Part shown: positions 32,641 to 46,900 of the stretch, one piece after another
Position numbering within the stretch: position 1 is the first letter of the stretch
Layout: each line of letters starts with the position of its first letter
Program-made: the position numbers and the translations under genes
Source of the DNA: Gnetum montanum
Taxonomy: Eukaryota > Streptophyta > Gnetopsida > Gnetales > Gnetaceae
Direction: 5' to 3'
Length of the DNA stretch: 64,000 bases
NCBI GenBank assembly: GCA_015680685.1
Contig: MNCI01002010.1
Span: 124,001-188,000 of the forward strand
Notes under the pieces: model-generated
What the model saw: only the letters and a program-made list of their open reading frames with translations
Told to the model about the DNA's origin: nothing
Databases searched by the model: none

Positions 32641-35300
32641 ATCCTTGATGCTTGATTGGTTAAAGATGACCTCGAAAAGAGGAGTAGAAGAAGAAATTTC
32701 ATAGTTGGGAGAAAAAGACTTAAGGGTCGTGGGAGAGGCTAAATGAGAAAACAAACCTCATAAGTAGAACATGAAAAGAAAGAGACTCAATCTTTTAGTA
32801 TCCATCAAGAAACTCCTATGATAGAGCACTTAGCCTAGGTAGAGGTAGAAGATCCACAAGCACCAGAATAAGGAGAATGCATCATGATATCAATAGATTT
32901 CCTCCAAGACATCCAGGAGAAAATGATCATGTCCACAATGATTGTAGAGATCAATTTTGGCCCATTTATGGAATTTTCCCTAGAAATGGTAAAGATGTAA
33001 CTCCAAGCATCACCATTATGGCCCATGGTCATAAGCAATGAGGAATGGTATCTAGGAGAGACATACCAATTTTGGCACAATAAGAAAGACAATGTAATGC
33101 TTAAAATTGAAGGAATCATAGTGTCCTATTCTATAACAACAATTGCTAAAGTCCTTAATGTGTCTATTGAAGTGACAAAGGTGGCAAAATTTTCCACCAA
33201 ATCTAACACTGATGAAAGGAAGTTCTGGCTATAGCAAGCATATGATAAAGAGGACAAAAATTATAGTGAGTTGATTGTAGAATAGAAAATATATTTTAAA
33301 ATTGGTAACTACCATGTATTCACCACAAAGAGATTGAATAGAATATCAGCTTATGTAGCTAGAGGAAGTGCCATTATAATGGGAACATTTAATGCAAACA
33401 TAATCCATCTCTACTTACTTGACATTCAAAGGTAGTTTGAGGAGAAAAAGGTAAGGAAGCTAACACTTCCATTCGCTTATCTTATTAGGAAGTTGTGTAA
33501 ATGAGCTAGAATCCTAGGGTACACTAATAATGTTCATAGGAAAGTTTAGAACACCTCATATGCAAAAATGCTTAAACCAGTGCCTCCAAAGAAATAACAA
33601 GTGGAATAATTAGTAGGCACCAAGGGAACTACAGACACCATACTTACTAATAGCACTCTAGCTAGTAGTCAGGAACAACAGCCTAGGCCTAGCAATCAAG
33701 AATAGATTAAGTAATAGCAAAAACAATAACAACAAGAACAATAGTAGAAAGTTTCACCACAACTGAAAGATTACAAGCCTTCAATGAATCATCTGTAATA
33801 GATTATAGAGAGTATTAGTTGGGGAACATGTGAAGAGGCTAATCTTTTCAAGGTCATAGATAATGCAATTAGGCCCATTGTTTCCAAAAACCTTGCTAAT
33901 GGACAACTTTCATTGTAGTTAGGAGAAGAAGATGCATGATCACAATAGATATTATGGAACACTGCATTGTTCCAAGTAATGCCAAAAACATTTGAAGGAG
34001 TACTAGTGGTTGTAATGCAACATCATGATGTAGCAGGAGCTGAAGAAGTGATTATAGATCACATTAAAGAATCTTTTCATCTTCTTATTCTATCACCAAT
34101 TAATCTTTCTAGAATTAGACATTTTCAAATGTTAGCCAGTACCTCAATGACTTTGCTAGATCATAAAGATGTACTTGATAGACTACTATAGATAGGCCAA
34201 ATCATGCAAAATTTCTTTGATATCCATAGCGATATCATTGCAATCAAGTCTGATTTGATAGCCATCAAGGGTAAGTTTGTTATCATATAAACTAGGGAAA
34301 ACCATGCTGAAAACAAAGTGTGTAGACTTCAAGAAGAGCTTGTGTCTCCCAAGTATATGCACATGCCAAAACACTTGCTACCTTACAAGAAGAATAAGAA
34401 GGTAGCTGCAAACAACACAATGTTGACCATTATCAAAAAATAAAAAAATGTTTTTAAATACAGTATTCATCAATTATGGGAACAATTGATGAGGGTCAAC
34501 TAAGACATGAGCTACTTAGCTAGAGAAAATAGGACCATGTTAATAGAGAAAGTCCATGCAATAAGATAGAAATATAACATAGAAGTAAGAATGTGAAAAA
34601 ATGAGGCAAAGAAGCATTAGAGGCTTAAAGAACATTTTCATAACTAGGTGGGCATGTATAAGTATTTTACTAAAAAAGAAACCCAAAGGGCTAAAGTGAA
34701 GATCAGCTAAATTTCGGCACAAAATCCATACTGGTAACCAATCTTGGATAGCTTAGTCCATGTCTACTAGGCTAAAATAAGGAAAAAAGACTTGTAGATA
34801 GAGGATCTGATAGAGTACATGGGGTTAGCTAAACTTCATTATGGTAACTTGGCCATGTTCATAGTAGGAAGGCCTAAAAATCAGCTAGAGCAATAAGTAG
34901 TAACTGTATATGCTTTATACGAGAAAGAGTTTGTAGATAGGAAGGATTTCTTACAGAAGTTGCAGGTGGGAAACTTATTAGGGCCAAAAGAATGTTGCAA
35001 CTAACCTAGCTAAATGAATGTTAGATTACCAAAAGTTGAGAAAAATAGCCAGAGCATTTGAAGATGAAAGGAGGTATTTTACAACGTGGTACATCAAGGC
35101 AAAAAAAATGTTCCTGCAATTGCCATGTCCATGGGATGTACCAGCCCCATCACACATTGCACAACATGGATGGATGGTAGATTATCCTAGAATGGAGCAG
35201 AAGCTTTAGGCATTGCTCAACCAATACCAATTTTAGGACCTTGATGATAAAGGGAATTGACTAATGGAAGAGCCACCACCACCTACAACTTAATCTACAT
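32640..35300 (+). pseudogene. Decayed long ORF: transposon-protein-like, Gln-rich, coiled coil
   Basis: A single frame can be followed from about 32,640 to 34,900 through many stops, then in a shifted frame (35,018-35,290). Readable parts: EEWYLGETYQFWHNKKDNVM, YHVFTTKRLNRISAYVARGS, LTLPFAYLIRKLC, a Gln-dominated segment at 33,660-33,780, IVSKNLANGQLSL, a charged coiled coil (34,280-34,700) and LPCPWDVPAPSHIAQHGWMV. The stops are TAG, TAA or TGA at places where Gln or Arg would fit. Domain order (N-terminal transposon-protein-like part, then coiled coil) resembles the antisense gene of element 1 without the HAD part. Similarity is by architecture only. Not functional. Confidence 0.4.
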
Positions 35301-38001
35301 CAAGTCACTTCCATTTTTATTTTATTTTATTTTGTCATACACTTGTGTCACTGTTCTATAAACACCACTATGATACTTAGAGTCATTTATAGTTAAATCT
35401 ACCTTCCAATTTTGTACGGGACTCTATCCTCATTTTTTTAACTTGAGGACAAGTTTCTAGATAACTATAGGGGTATCATAAAGTTAATTTTTGCATAACA
35501 AACATATCACATGAATGATGTCATTAATACAATATCATAGTCCATGCTACATTATCATTGATATGATGCCTTAGGATGTGTGTGGTCCTATAAATATGAC
35601 TCTTGGGCTGATGATCTAATATCTTTTCATTTAAGTAGAGACTAGACTCTTGCAGTTTCATTTCTTGAATTTAGACTTAGCGATTAGAAGTCTGAGTGCT
35701 TGCAATGTCATTTGATAGAGTGAATGGAATCTTTGTTTGAGTAGTTTGTACCTAGACATGAATTATGCATGGAAATGAAGATCAAGCTATTTCCCACCAT
35801 TGTAGCATTCTCCTATGTTACTATTTCACTTAGCATAATGTTTATTACTTTCTTAATATAACACTTTAATTTCCAAAGTATTGTACTTTTACTTGTCAAG
35901 AGTAAGCAGAATGAGTAAGATGGATTTTGAGTACTTAACTGTAATCATTTGATAAGCCTAATAGTGTTATTGCTTAGTACACTTAGTATCATAATTCGTG
36001 GTAGCCTAGTAATGGTTATGTGAAGATCAAGTTGTGTATCAAAAATTGGGATTGGATACTCATCATCATAGGCTAGAGTAGATTTACATTTTTTTTGTTA
36101 CTTAGATGTAGCAATTACATTATTTTCATTATGGCTATGCTTAGGAATATTTTAGGCCTTACAAAATCAACTAACATATGCCTCACGATGATTTAAACCA
36201 TACAATTGTACTTCACTGGCTCCATGTGGGAAGACAACGATCTTGAACTTAACTCAGTTACTAGCATAGCAACATTATCTATCTATGGATTATGATTAGG
36301 CTACATGTGAACACTTGTAACTTGTATAGTTGAATTTTGGATTGCTCCATTGACTATCACTTACTACTATTATTGGAATTTCAAAATGTTAAAGCAAGAA
36401 AACCTAAGGAGGAGATACATGATTAGAGATCTAATAATGATTTTGATGATATTGAAAAAATTGAGATAGATGAGGACATGGTGATTTTGTATGTTTACTA
36501 ATGTGATGAATTTGAAAAGAAATTTCTTTATTAAGGTACTAAGTTAATGTTATGAATTCTAATTTTTGATTAGTAAACCTCTTTTGAAACCCTTTGGACG
36601 AGGCATAAGAAGTAGAGGTTTTGTAAGAAAGTGTAAGGTTAGTATAATAAAATATGTTTAATTTACTCTCAAAATTATTAAATCATTTTTATGATGAATT
36701 TTTTTCTTTATAATTTAGGAAAGAAGCCTAGCATCATCAATGGCTCAGAAAAAAGCTAGTGTAAAGAAATCGAAGAAAAAAAACCATTGAGAAAAAATTA
36801 CATAAATAATTTAATATCTTCTAATTTTATATAAAAGGATATAATTAAATATATATATAATTTTATGTATGTTGATATTGATTAGAGTGAGAGTTTTTTA
36901 ACATGTCCTAATAACAAAGTATGATTACATATTTTATTGTATCATATCATTTCGAATTAGAAAAGTGTTATGGTTATTATGTATTGCTAGGCATTGCTTA
37001 CAATAATGCTATTCTATTAAAACATTTTTTGATATATTTCCTCTTAGCAAAGCTCTAGTATGTTTAACATGTGTGTTTTATCTCCCATTGATTAGATAAA
37101 TTAAAAGAAATACTTCAAAGAGGAAATGAAGAAGAAATTTATAATGTAGTGTACTTGCCAAAATACTATTATGAGATGTTGGTTCTAGTGGATGGCAATG
37201 CTATAATAGAAAATGGTTTAAGTTTAAAACCAAAAAAAGAGATAAAAGATATAATATTCAAATACTATTTCAAAAATATGTAATCAATCATAGAATTTCA
37301 TTCAACATATTTTTTTTTGGATCCATCATTAATATTTCAAACTAAGTAGAACCTATAAGGTTGAAGATGGAAAGTTGCAATTAAGACAAAGTATTTTAAG
37401 GTTGATGCAACATGAAGGAATTACCTTTAATAGCTACTGAAAAATGTTTTTTCTGGTAAACATCAAGATTAGAAGGAGTATGTTTCATTAGGTACTTATT
37501 GTTGTCAATATCCTAGAAAGTGCAATATCAATCATAAATTTGCTTTATAGTAATATTGAAATTAGTTAGAAAATTGATATTATTTACAAGTATCTTAAGG
37601 TGAAGCATATTATTCACAACAGAAATGATTAATTTCATTAAGAACTATGGAGATAGTTGTTTCAAAGAAATATACCATGGTAGAGAAGTGGATATTATTA
37701 TGTTGTTTATGTCTTACTTTATGTAATACACATTATATATTGAAGGAAAATATCATTTAAGGCATCAAATGTACCACTGTATACAAGGAAAATCCTATGC
37801 AATAGATTAAATGCATCTGATTAGTATTCAACATAGTTAAAATGTTAAATAACTATTTTTAGTTCCATTTTGTTACCTCTTATTTAACAAGTTTATTTGT
37901 CATAATAATTTTTTAAAATATTTAATTATTTTCATTCTTATTATGATGATTATTGTAATTTTTAATATGCATTATCAATATGTTTACATTCAAAAATCAG
38001 T
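35301..38001. other. AT-rich stretch, no gene seen
   Basis: No convincing coding sequence, tandem array or RNA gene. Short open frames only. Confidence 0.5.
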
Positions 38002-38958
38002 TGATGGGTAGTTAGGTACTCCTACACCCAACTATACAAATCACAAAGTGTTCACACATGATCCGGTCAAATTTTGTGGCCTCTATAGTTTCTAGTGCAT
38101 TAGTTCTATAGGAAGTAGGCTTTACATTGGGGATGTTCATTGTCTTCCCAACTACACTTGTGGACCTCAAGGATATATTTTAAGTGTAATTAATGCACAT
38201 GGTTGTTGTCATTTTATATTTTATGGTTTTGGTACTTAAAGTAAACAGATGAAGTGGTATAATAACTAATCTAATTTAACTATCTAACTAGCCTCTAACT
38301 AGTCCTAACATAAGCATTTGTTCCTAATTCTCATACATGTCCTAAACCCATATATCCACTATTGGGTTACCAAGTCCTATGCTACTAGGCACATCAAGCA
38401 ATAATTCTACTAGGATTACCAAGTGAATATGTGTTTACGCTCGAAGTGGGTGTACTCATGTGTTTAATCTATTTAGCTTAAACAATTAATTGATCACTTA
38501 AATTCCAATTTAGCATGATTAATTTCATATTTAATGAAGAAAAATGAATGTATAAAGAAACCATTAATCTATTCTAAGTGTTGCAAGGTTTGATCAAAAG
38601 GCTTGTCTTTATTTCCATACACACTCGTGTGTAAGGTACAACAGTACTCAAATAAAGATCCTTATACTTTCTAACTTTTGTTGTAAGCACTCAAAGAAAT
38701 ATTGTGACTTCTAAATGGAAAAACTACAAGAGCTCTACTACTACTATGACTTAATGTCCATAAACATATCTATGAGCTCATATTTATAGTTTTTTTCTGG
38801 AGGATTTCATCGATAGGGCCTCGTAGAGATAGCAAATGCTATATTCACGTCATCCTCTTGATGGGGCAACACCACGTAAATGGGGTCCCATCAATGAGGT
38901 CCTGTTGATGAGGCTACATCAACAAGGGTCCATTGACATGACACTTTGATGCTCATCA
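38002..38958. mobile_element. Solo LTR A, copy 2, with 5-bp target duplication
   Basis: 957 bases starting TGATGGGTAG and ending GCTCATCA, so TG...CA with inverted TGATG/CATCA ends. It is flanked by TCAGT at 37997-38001 and TCAGT at 38959-38963. It aligns with the two flanks of the copy at 18,287-20,666. No internal coding part. Confidence 0.75.
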
Positions 38959-38963
38959 TCAGT

Positions 38964-40430
38964 TATAAAATTTCTTTAATTAAAATTATGATATGATTAG
39001 CCAATGCACATATTATGAATACTTGCAAATATAAATGGGAAAATAGAAGGAAGAAAAAGACTTATATTGGATCTGAACAAAATACTTGTAAATGATGTAC
39101 ATTTTTCAAATGCAAATGAACTAAGCATGCATACATGAAAATATGACATCATGCTAAGAAAAAGTACTACTATGATTTTCTCATCAAGGATATTTTTTCA
39201 AAACTTAAATTCACTTGTTGATAGACATAATGCCAAAAAATTTATCCTAAAGGAACTGTGCATCCAATTTTCCAAAAGCCTTTACAATGCTTTTTTGATA
39301 TATATGGTAATCAATATAGATGAGATGATGTCATGATAGGTGATGACACAAGTGATTAAATTTTTGATTAAGATAAAAGAAACTTTGTTCAAGCTACAAA
39401 ATATGATCTAAATAATCCTATAGATGAATACCTACTATTAGTGGTCAATTTAACATTGAAGAACTATTAAGTTCCAATGATAACCTATAAATATTATTCA
39501 ATGTTTTTATTTAGAATTATGATTGCAAATAGATTACTTTCTATGGTGTTTATTAATGATAAAATTATTAATTTTGTTTATGATTATCATTGGAGAACTT
39601 TTAGAAGTTAATGAAAATCTTGATAATCATATCAAATATTTGTATAGAGATATTTAACATGATTTAATAATTACCATTGGAGAAGTTTTGGAAGTTAATA
39701 AAAATCTTCATAATTATAACATATCTTTATATAGATATGTAAAATTATCTTTTATGTAATTTATATGATTATTTAAATGAATAAATTTCTTAAGAAAAAA
39801 TATTGATTAGTATAACATAATCTTCAATTCAGTAAAACCATAATTGATTGTTTATGAGGCTAGGATACTCAGTGATTAAATGGTAATAGAAGATTCAATA
39901 ATTCACTAAATCATTTTGTAAACTTATTATTTGAGATAGAATGATAAATAAGGTTCATTACATTATAATAGAAAATTCCAATCATAAGAATCTAGAACAC
40001 TAATTTTTACAGTAATGTAGTAATGTTAGTTCTACACTAAATTTAATATGACGTTTTCTATATAGTTTTTGAGTTTGAAATGGAAATATTCCAAATATAC
40101 TAAAAACATCCATTATTTTTAATATATATATTTTTAGGCCTGACATCCAAGTATGTAACGTGCTTTGAATTTTCTTTGATCATTATTAATATTTTTTTTT
40201 TGAATTTGACACCACCTCAACCCCATCCATTCCCCCAACCCCAATTAAGCCACATCTTAATGATTCTAAGGTAAAAACATAAAAATTGAAAGGAGAAGCA
40301 TTATACTTACATAGAAATTAGGTAGAACATGAGACTCCAATGCTATTCTCAATCCTTTATTGAAACTAAAACTAAAGATATAATTTAGTTTTAGCTAAGA
40401 GGCCAATTATAAGTTAACTAGGATTTAGAT
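38964..40430. other. AT-rich stretch, no gene seen
   Basis: Near 39,590-39,760 the words gaagttaatgaaaatcttgataatcat and a diverged copy recur about 100 bases apart. Nothing else to report. Confidence 0.5.
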
Positions 40431-40439
40431 GAAAATTAG

Positions 40440-43400
40440 TATTATTCAGAGGCTTAGAACCCTAAAGGAAAAGAATCTTCCAAGGCTTATAACCAAATGA
40501 GCATTTAGCCACCCACTTGGCACATGAAACAATATCCTACTTATAGAAATTTAGAATTCCTAATTCATCATCCTCTTTATGAAAGATGCAAATGTTCCAA
40601 GAAACCTCACAAAATCCTTTCCTAGAATGGATAATATTCTAAAGAAAATTCCTAACAAGTTGATCAATGTAATAATAAACAAAAATACTAGGAGTATAAC
40701 ATGAATAATAATATGCATGGGTAGCCTAGATGATATGCTTGCAAAATATAAACTTGATAGCCATAAAAAGCTTCTTCTCCTTTCACATGACAAGTTTTTG
40801 TTCAATTTTCCTCACCATAACATTCCATAAAGCTTTGGAAGATCTGGTAAAGGAAAAAGAAATGTACATCAACTTGAAAAAATTATCCTTTTCTAAAAAA
40901 TGCTAAGATTTAAACAAAGCCCAATCTTGAACCCCCTTATTCCAAAAGATTGAAGATTTAAACTAATTAATTTGAGAGCCAAAGAGCCTATAATATTGAT
41001 CAACATGATAAGAAAGATGATAAACAATAACATTATCATTCTTAATCATAAAAAAGGAGTCATATACAAAATGCACATTTAGTAGGGAAGGAACATTATA
41101 ATCAATGAAAATGCCTTGAAGAAAATTTTGTTCCTTGTCCTTATGAATAGCGTGACTTAAGAAATTAGTAGCAAGGATGTAGAGATAAGGAGAAAGAGGG
41201 AAACCTTGCCTAACTAATTTCTCAAGCTTAAAATAATCAATGAAGCCAACATTAGTAGCCATAAGGGAATTAGCATCAACAAAGAGAGTCTCTACACCAT
41301 CCTAATATATTTTTCGTTAAAACCATATTTGTGAAGGCAAGCAATAATAAATTTCCATTCAATTTTATCATACATTTTAACATAATCAAGCTTAAGAGAA
41401 GCTATTTTTTGATTGGAATCCTGAATCCATTACATATCCTCCAGGGTTGCAACAACATTATCTGCAATATATCTACCTTTGACAAAACCAATTTTTACTA
41501 GGGTAATTAATTGAGGAATAATTAGCTTTAATCTTCTAGTAAGACATTTGGCTAAAAGCTTATAAATAGAATTTAGGAGAGTAATAGGATGTCAATTACC
41601 AATTTAAGAGAGATCACCTTCCTTAAGAATAAGACAAATGACTCCTCTATTAAGCTTACATATGAGAGAACATTGAGTAATGCCTTCAAAACAAATACAA
41701 TAAACATTCAAACTAATAAAATCCAAATGATTTTTAAAGAATTGTTGGAAATTCCATCAAAACTAGGAGCTTTATCATTAGCCAAGCTAAACATATTTGC
41801 TTCATTTTAGAAAGAGATATATCTTAAGCTATAAGATGGTTGCAACTACTATGGACGATATTAGGTAAATGATCAAAGTTAGTGAAAAATTCATTCTGAT
41901 CAAACCCATGTGAGATAAAGATAGATTGAAAATTTCTTTCAAGAAAACCATTAACAATATGAAGATCAAAACTAATATGACCATCCACCTCCATGAATTC
42001 AATAGTAGGTAAATTATCTCTACCTTTTAAGAATTTGAAAAACTCTTTGTAGGGCTCTCCCTCAACTTTCAACTAGTTGAAATGACTCTTAATTAGAGAG
42101 CTTTTAGCATTATACATATCCAATTTTTTTTTGATTGAGCAAACATAATCTAGTCATTATTAAAGAGTAACATTAAAGGGATCATTCTGTATCACAAAGT
42201 TAAGCTATTGAAGTTCATTACAAAAGTTTTCCTTAGTTATCCTACATCTTTTGGCATATATCTTACCCAAACAATGAGAAAGATTATGAACACGACAAGT
42301 GGCATGCAACCATTATTAAATCCAACTTGAATCGCTAGGTGGTTTCCTCTCAACATTCCAATGAGACATTAAAATACCTTAACTAGAAGGTCAAATAAAT
42401 AAAGAGACATTCATATGGAAATGCACATGATGTTGAACTAAATATTTTGTACCAATTTCCAAAGTAAGAGAAATTGGAAAATGGTTTGAAAGGATAACAT
42501 CTTGGTGGAAAATAACATGACTATCACATAACCATGAAGAATAATTCGAAAAATTAAATCAATCAAGTCTCTCACCAATCTGATTAGCAACTACCTAAAG
42601 GTTAGACTAGGTAAAGTAATCATCATAGCGAACATTAGAACCTATAGTATTAGAGAGAAAAAAGTGCTCCTTAATGTTCCACCAACTTTCTCATACGAAT
42701 GTTCAATCATATTAAAATCACCTCTAAAGAGACAAGGGATGTTAGGAAAACTCTAGAGAAGAAATTGCCAAACATCAATTCTTGTAGTTGAAGTAGTAGG
42801 GCCAAAATGTTGTAAATATGGAAAGGACCTGAAGCACCTACAAATTTTTTTTCTACCATGAGAGAGAATTTTTTAAGACCAAAACTTATCGATAGTGAAG
42901 GTAATGCCACCTTGACCAGTAATGTGATTAGTAAATAAGACTGTAGAGTCACGAATAATACTATTTCCTGATATAATAATATCCAAATTTGAAATTTTAA
43001 CCTTGTAAAGAATAATACAATTAGGATGAAAAAGTTAAGTGTGAAGAAAAGCACTGACCATCTATTGGTAATACCCTAGACATTCCAAGAAAAGATTAAC
43101 ATTTAGAGAAGGGGGAGGATGCTTCCACCCTATCCAAATAATCAACATTATCCAAGGAGATAATCTTCATATTTTGACAAATGGTAGTAAATAGATTATT
43201 CATAAGTAAAAAATCTTGAGTGGGTTGACCAAATTGAAGATTGGGAATAACTTTGCTAGTAGAAGGACTACCCCAATTTTTCCTACTATAAGGAACCATT
43301 TGAAAATTGTTAGAATCAACAATAGGATTTTTCGAAACCTTAGGAATATAAAATTTTTTTCCCTTAGTCATTGAAGAATTTTTAGAAATTTTCTTCCTTG

Positions 43401-43700
43401 TAACCTTGCTTGAAATAACATTCTTGGCATGATCCCAGACATTAATAGGAGAAATCTTAGAAGCATCAAGAGTAGCTTATTGCTGCTATGTTTACACTAC
43501 CTATTTTCACAACATTAGGGGACCTGATTAAACATATGACCCTCTTGATGATGGTAGTCACATGAATTAGGAAGATTGTAAAAGATAACCTTCTACATGT
43601 AGTCTATTTTGCCCTTGTGCAAAATAATTTCTTACTTAAGAAAGTCAAGATCTACTTCAATCATATAGTAAGTACTATAGAGACCACTAGGTTGTACCTA
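40440..43700 (-). mobile_element. Decayed L1-type LINE, minus strand
   Basis: Order on the minus strand: an ORF1 end with a broken CCHC knuckle (near 43,555-43,530, CDYHHQEGHMF), and basic linker KKFYIPKVSK (43,350). An endonuclease end keeps SNHFPISLTL (near 42,490; the family motif is S-D-H). Then come the linker at 42,072-41,824 and RT with LKLDYVKMYDKIEW (near 41,390) and VRQGFPLSPYLYILAT (41,215). The catalytic box reads FVYDS instead of FADDS (near 41,060). A C-terminal part follows to about 40,440. Many stops and frame changes. Plant L1 elements have this ORF1-EN-RT layout. Confidence 0.8.
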
Positions 43701-43989
43701 AGGTTTTGAAGTGCTTGATTGGACTATTATGGGTATGTTATGGCATAATTAATTGCTAATACAAAATTTAAGACTTAATAACTCTCATGGTAAGGATTAT
43801 GAAATTGAAAATTTTATTACATTTGTAGATTAAAAATGATCAACTGGAAAAATAGTACATTCATTTCAAGGAAAATAATAGATTTAATAAAGTGGGTAGG
43901 CACCATTGGATGTAACAAAAATAAGTCTTACAAACTTTTTGCTACATTATTATATTTTTCATAGAGATGATTAGTTTAATGATAAATAA

Positions 43990-46900
43990 GAAAGACATAG
44001 TATTGATTCTTAAGGGTTATTGATCTACAAAGCCTACATGTATATTCCTCCCTAGGAAGATTAATCCATCTTTCACTTCCTATCCTAAGTCGATGTAAAA
44101 GCAAATGAAGCTTGCTAATTAAATTGTGAGCTTTTATTAAAATTTTTGCTATAAGAGAGGAAAATTTTGAATCAAGTTGATTACCTCTAATGTGCTCCAG
44201 GTAAAGCTTTTTCTTTCCTTCCACATTTAATCAAAATTTTCTCAACACCTCTTATTTAACTAACTTGCATATGTATTTAAAATTATGTTATACTATTTCC
44301 AATAAGATATTCCATGTTTTTAGCCATTGTATTCTTTGAAAATACCATCCTTATTCTTTTGTGTCTTCAAGAACTACTTTGGAAAATTTTTCTTGCTAAA
44401 TTTCTACAAACTATCAATATAGTTAGTGAATTGACAAAGAGCTTCATCTTCTAATACAAGTAAATCACATTCTAAAAGTAAAATATGATAAGGTTATTGT
44501 AGCTTCACCTTTAATTCATCTAATAGAAACATTTTTTTTACCCTTTAAATAGCTTGCCAATTTCTTGCACTAAGGCTTGGCCTCCATAAAATACATTCAT
44601 ATAATATTGTAGGATAAATAGTAGCTTGAAATATTTATTTCAGAACCTTCAAATCTCATAATCATAATGATTTGCATTTGTTTTTAATAGTATATAGAGC
44701 CTTCATTTCTCCTATTATTCTCTCCTTGACACATTTATCCCATTTGTAATTACTTGTGTAATGAAGATCCAAATATCTAAAAGAGTTCATTATTTCTATA
44801 ATTGTTAGCTTCAAAATTAAATTCAATTTTATATTTCTTGTACCCCATATAATCATTTTTTTACACATTGACTTGAAGACTAGCATAAAAAAAAATTTCT
44901 AGAATTTTCAATATATGTTGCATACCTTTCTCAAAAGTAGGTTCATTGCATGGGATCCAATCTTGATAGCATGCTTATGATTACCTCTATAGATTGAATC
45001 TGGGAACTCATCAATAAAGAGGGAAAAAAGTGTTGGGGATAAACGATAGCCTTGCTTCACTCCAATATTTCTTAGAAAATGAAAATTTTCCTATGAATCC
45101 TTATCTTTAAGCTCAATAATGACTTGTTCATATAACGTTTGTAATGCTACCATCAACTCTATAGAGAGGCATAAACTATTTAGGAACAACCAAAAAATTT
45201 TATAGATCATTGAATCATATGCCTATGCAAAGTCAATGAAGATAATAAATAGTTTTTTGTTAGGATTTTTCTGTATCTTCCATATGCTATCAAAGTGTAA
45301 CTAAGTAGTTAATTGTATTAATGATTTTGTTAGTGTCAACATTGCCCATGAATGGGGGGTCCTATACTTTCACCTTCAAAGCCTATGACATGTAATTGAG
45401 TGAAAATAATTAAATAAGAAGTAGTTCTTCAATCAAGTCTAGGTGAGTACCACTATCACACGAGTGCTCTCCTAGTACAATGGTGTTAATACTATTTTTG
45501 ACATGAAGATTGCTACTAGTGCTACTTAATGCTAATGCAACATAACTTTAAATTACTTGGAAATGAATGAAATGTTGCCTAGCTTTCTACGATAACTAAA
45601 ACAATTCTTGAATAATTAAAATTATAGGTAGCTATCTACCTTTTAGTTTTTAAAAAATTTTAGTTATATTAGTTTTGGTTGCCACCGTTTGATCTTTTAA
45701 TTCACCGAATCACCTTTCTCTCTCTCTATAGAAACCTTGCAGTGACTGCAACTCAAAAACCCTTATCCACAACTCTTGTGCATCTACTGTGTTGCTCTTG
45801 ATGTTCCTCTACTATTTCCCATGTGTCATTATCTCATCATCCTTTTCCATTTATTACTCTTAGCACATGCCCATGAAAAAAAACTACCTACCATTTCTAT
45901 AGTATTTTTCTTGCATTCTTCTACCTTTGTGTAGGCCTAAGCTAGGCACAATGTGCTAGTGCCCTATTGCTGCTTGCAACCCCACTAGAATGGAAATCCA
46001 CATATGGAAAAAATACCACCATTGTTGCCCCACTCTGCCTTGTGATACTTCATAGTGTGTCATCTTTCATCGACATTTTCCTTTCCTTGCACTTGGCCTC
46101 ACAGACCCTACAAAAGGTTATGTAGGCCAAAAAAATACACCATGACACTACCACCCGTAGCATAATCAAGGACCCCAAGGCATCAATATGGATCATCATA
46201 GCCATGGCCACTACCCTTCACCACTTCCACATGTAGTCCTTTACTTTTCCAACTACTATACATATTTCCCTTGCCACATGTCTTTCACTCTAATCACACC
46301 ACACTACACCATAATTGTCAATGCCCAAACCCTCACTTTTCTTAGGCCCAAAAATTGTTAAACTTTGATTGTTATGTCCTACATCACACGGGCCCCATAG
46401 AAGACCTTTTTGAAAGACCCTCATGGCCTCTTATAGCATCTATTTCTAACATCCACTATTCCATTCTACTTCCATTTCCACTGCTACAAATTTTGGATGG
46501 TCAAATGGTGCCACTATGGTGCTCATGGAAAGAGGATGTCATTATGATGTACCATCCATTAACTAATGAGTACATGCTAGTGATATGCTTAGAGGGTACT
46601 GCTTGTAGAGAGCTCTTTTTGCCTCACCCTACCATTCCCCATTGCACATTGCCCACATTGCTAGCTACCAACACCTCACCTACTAGAAATCAAGCAATAT
46701 ATATATGCTTTTTCATTTATTAAAATTTATGACTCTATAAATATTCTTAGTTTTTTTATTTTTGATTGACACATGTTAAGCATGGAAGAAACCAAGGAGA
46801 TTTGGAGGATCCAAACACCACCATGCTTGGAAAAAGAGGTCATGCATGGTAGCCAAGTGGGTGGGTACATGGCTAGTTCCTCTTCCTCTTGGAAAAGGAA

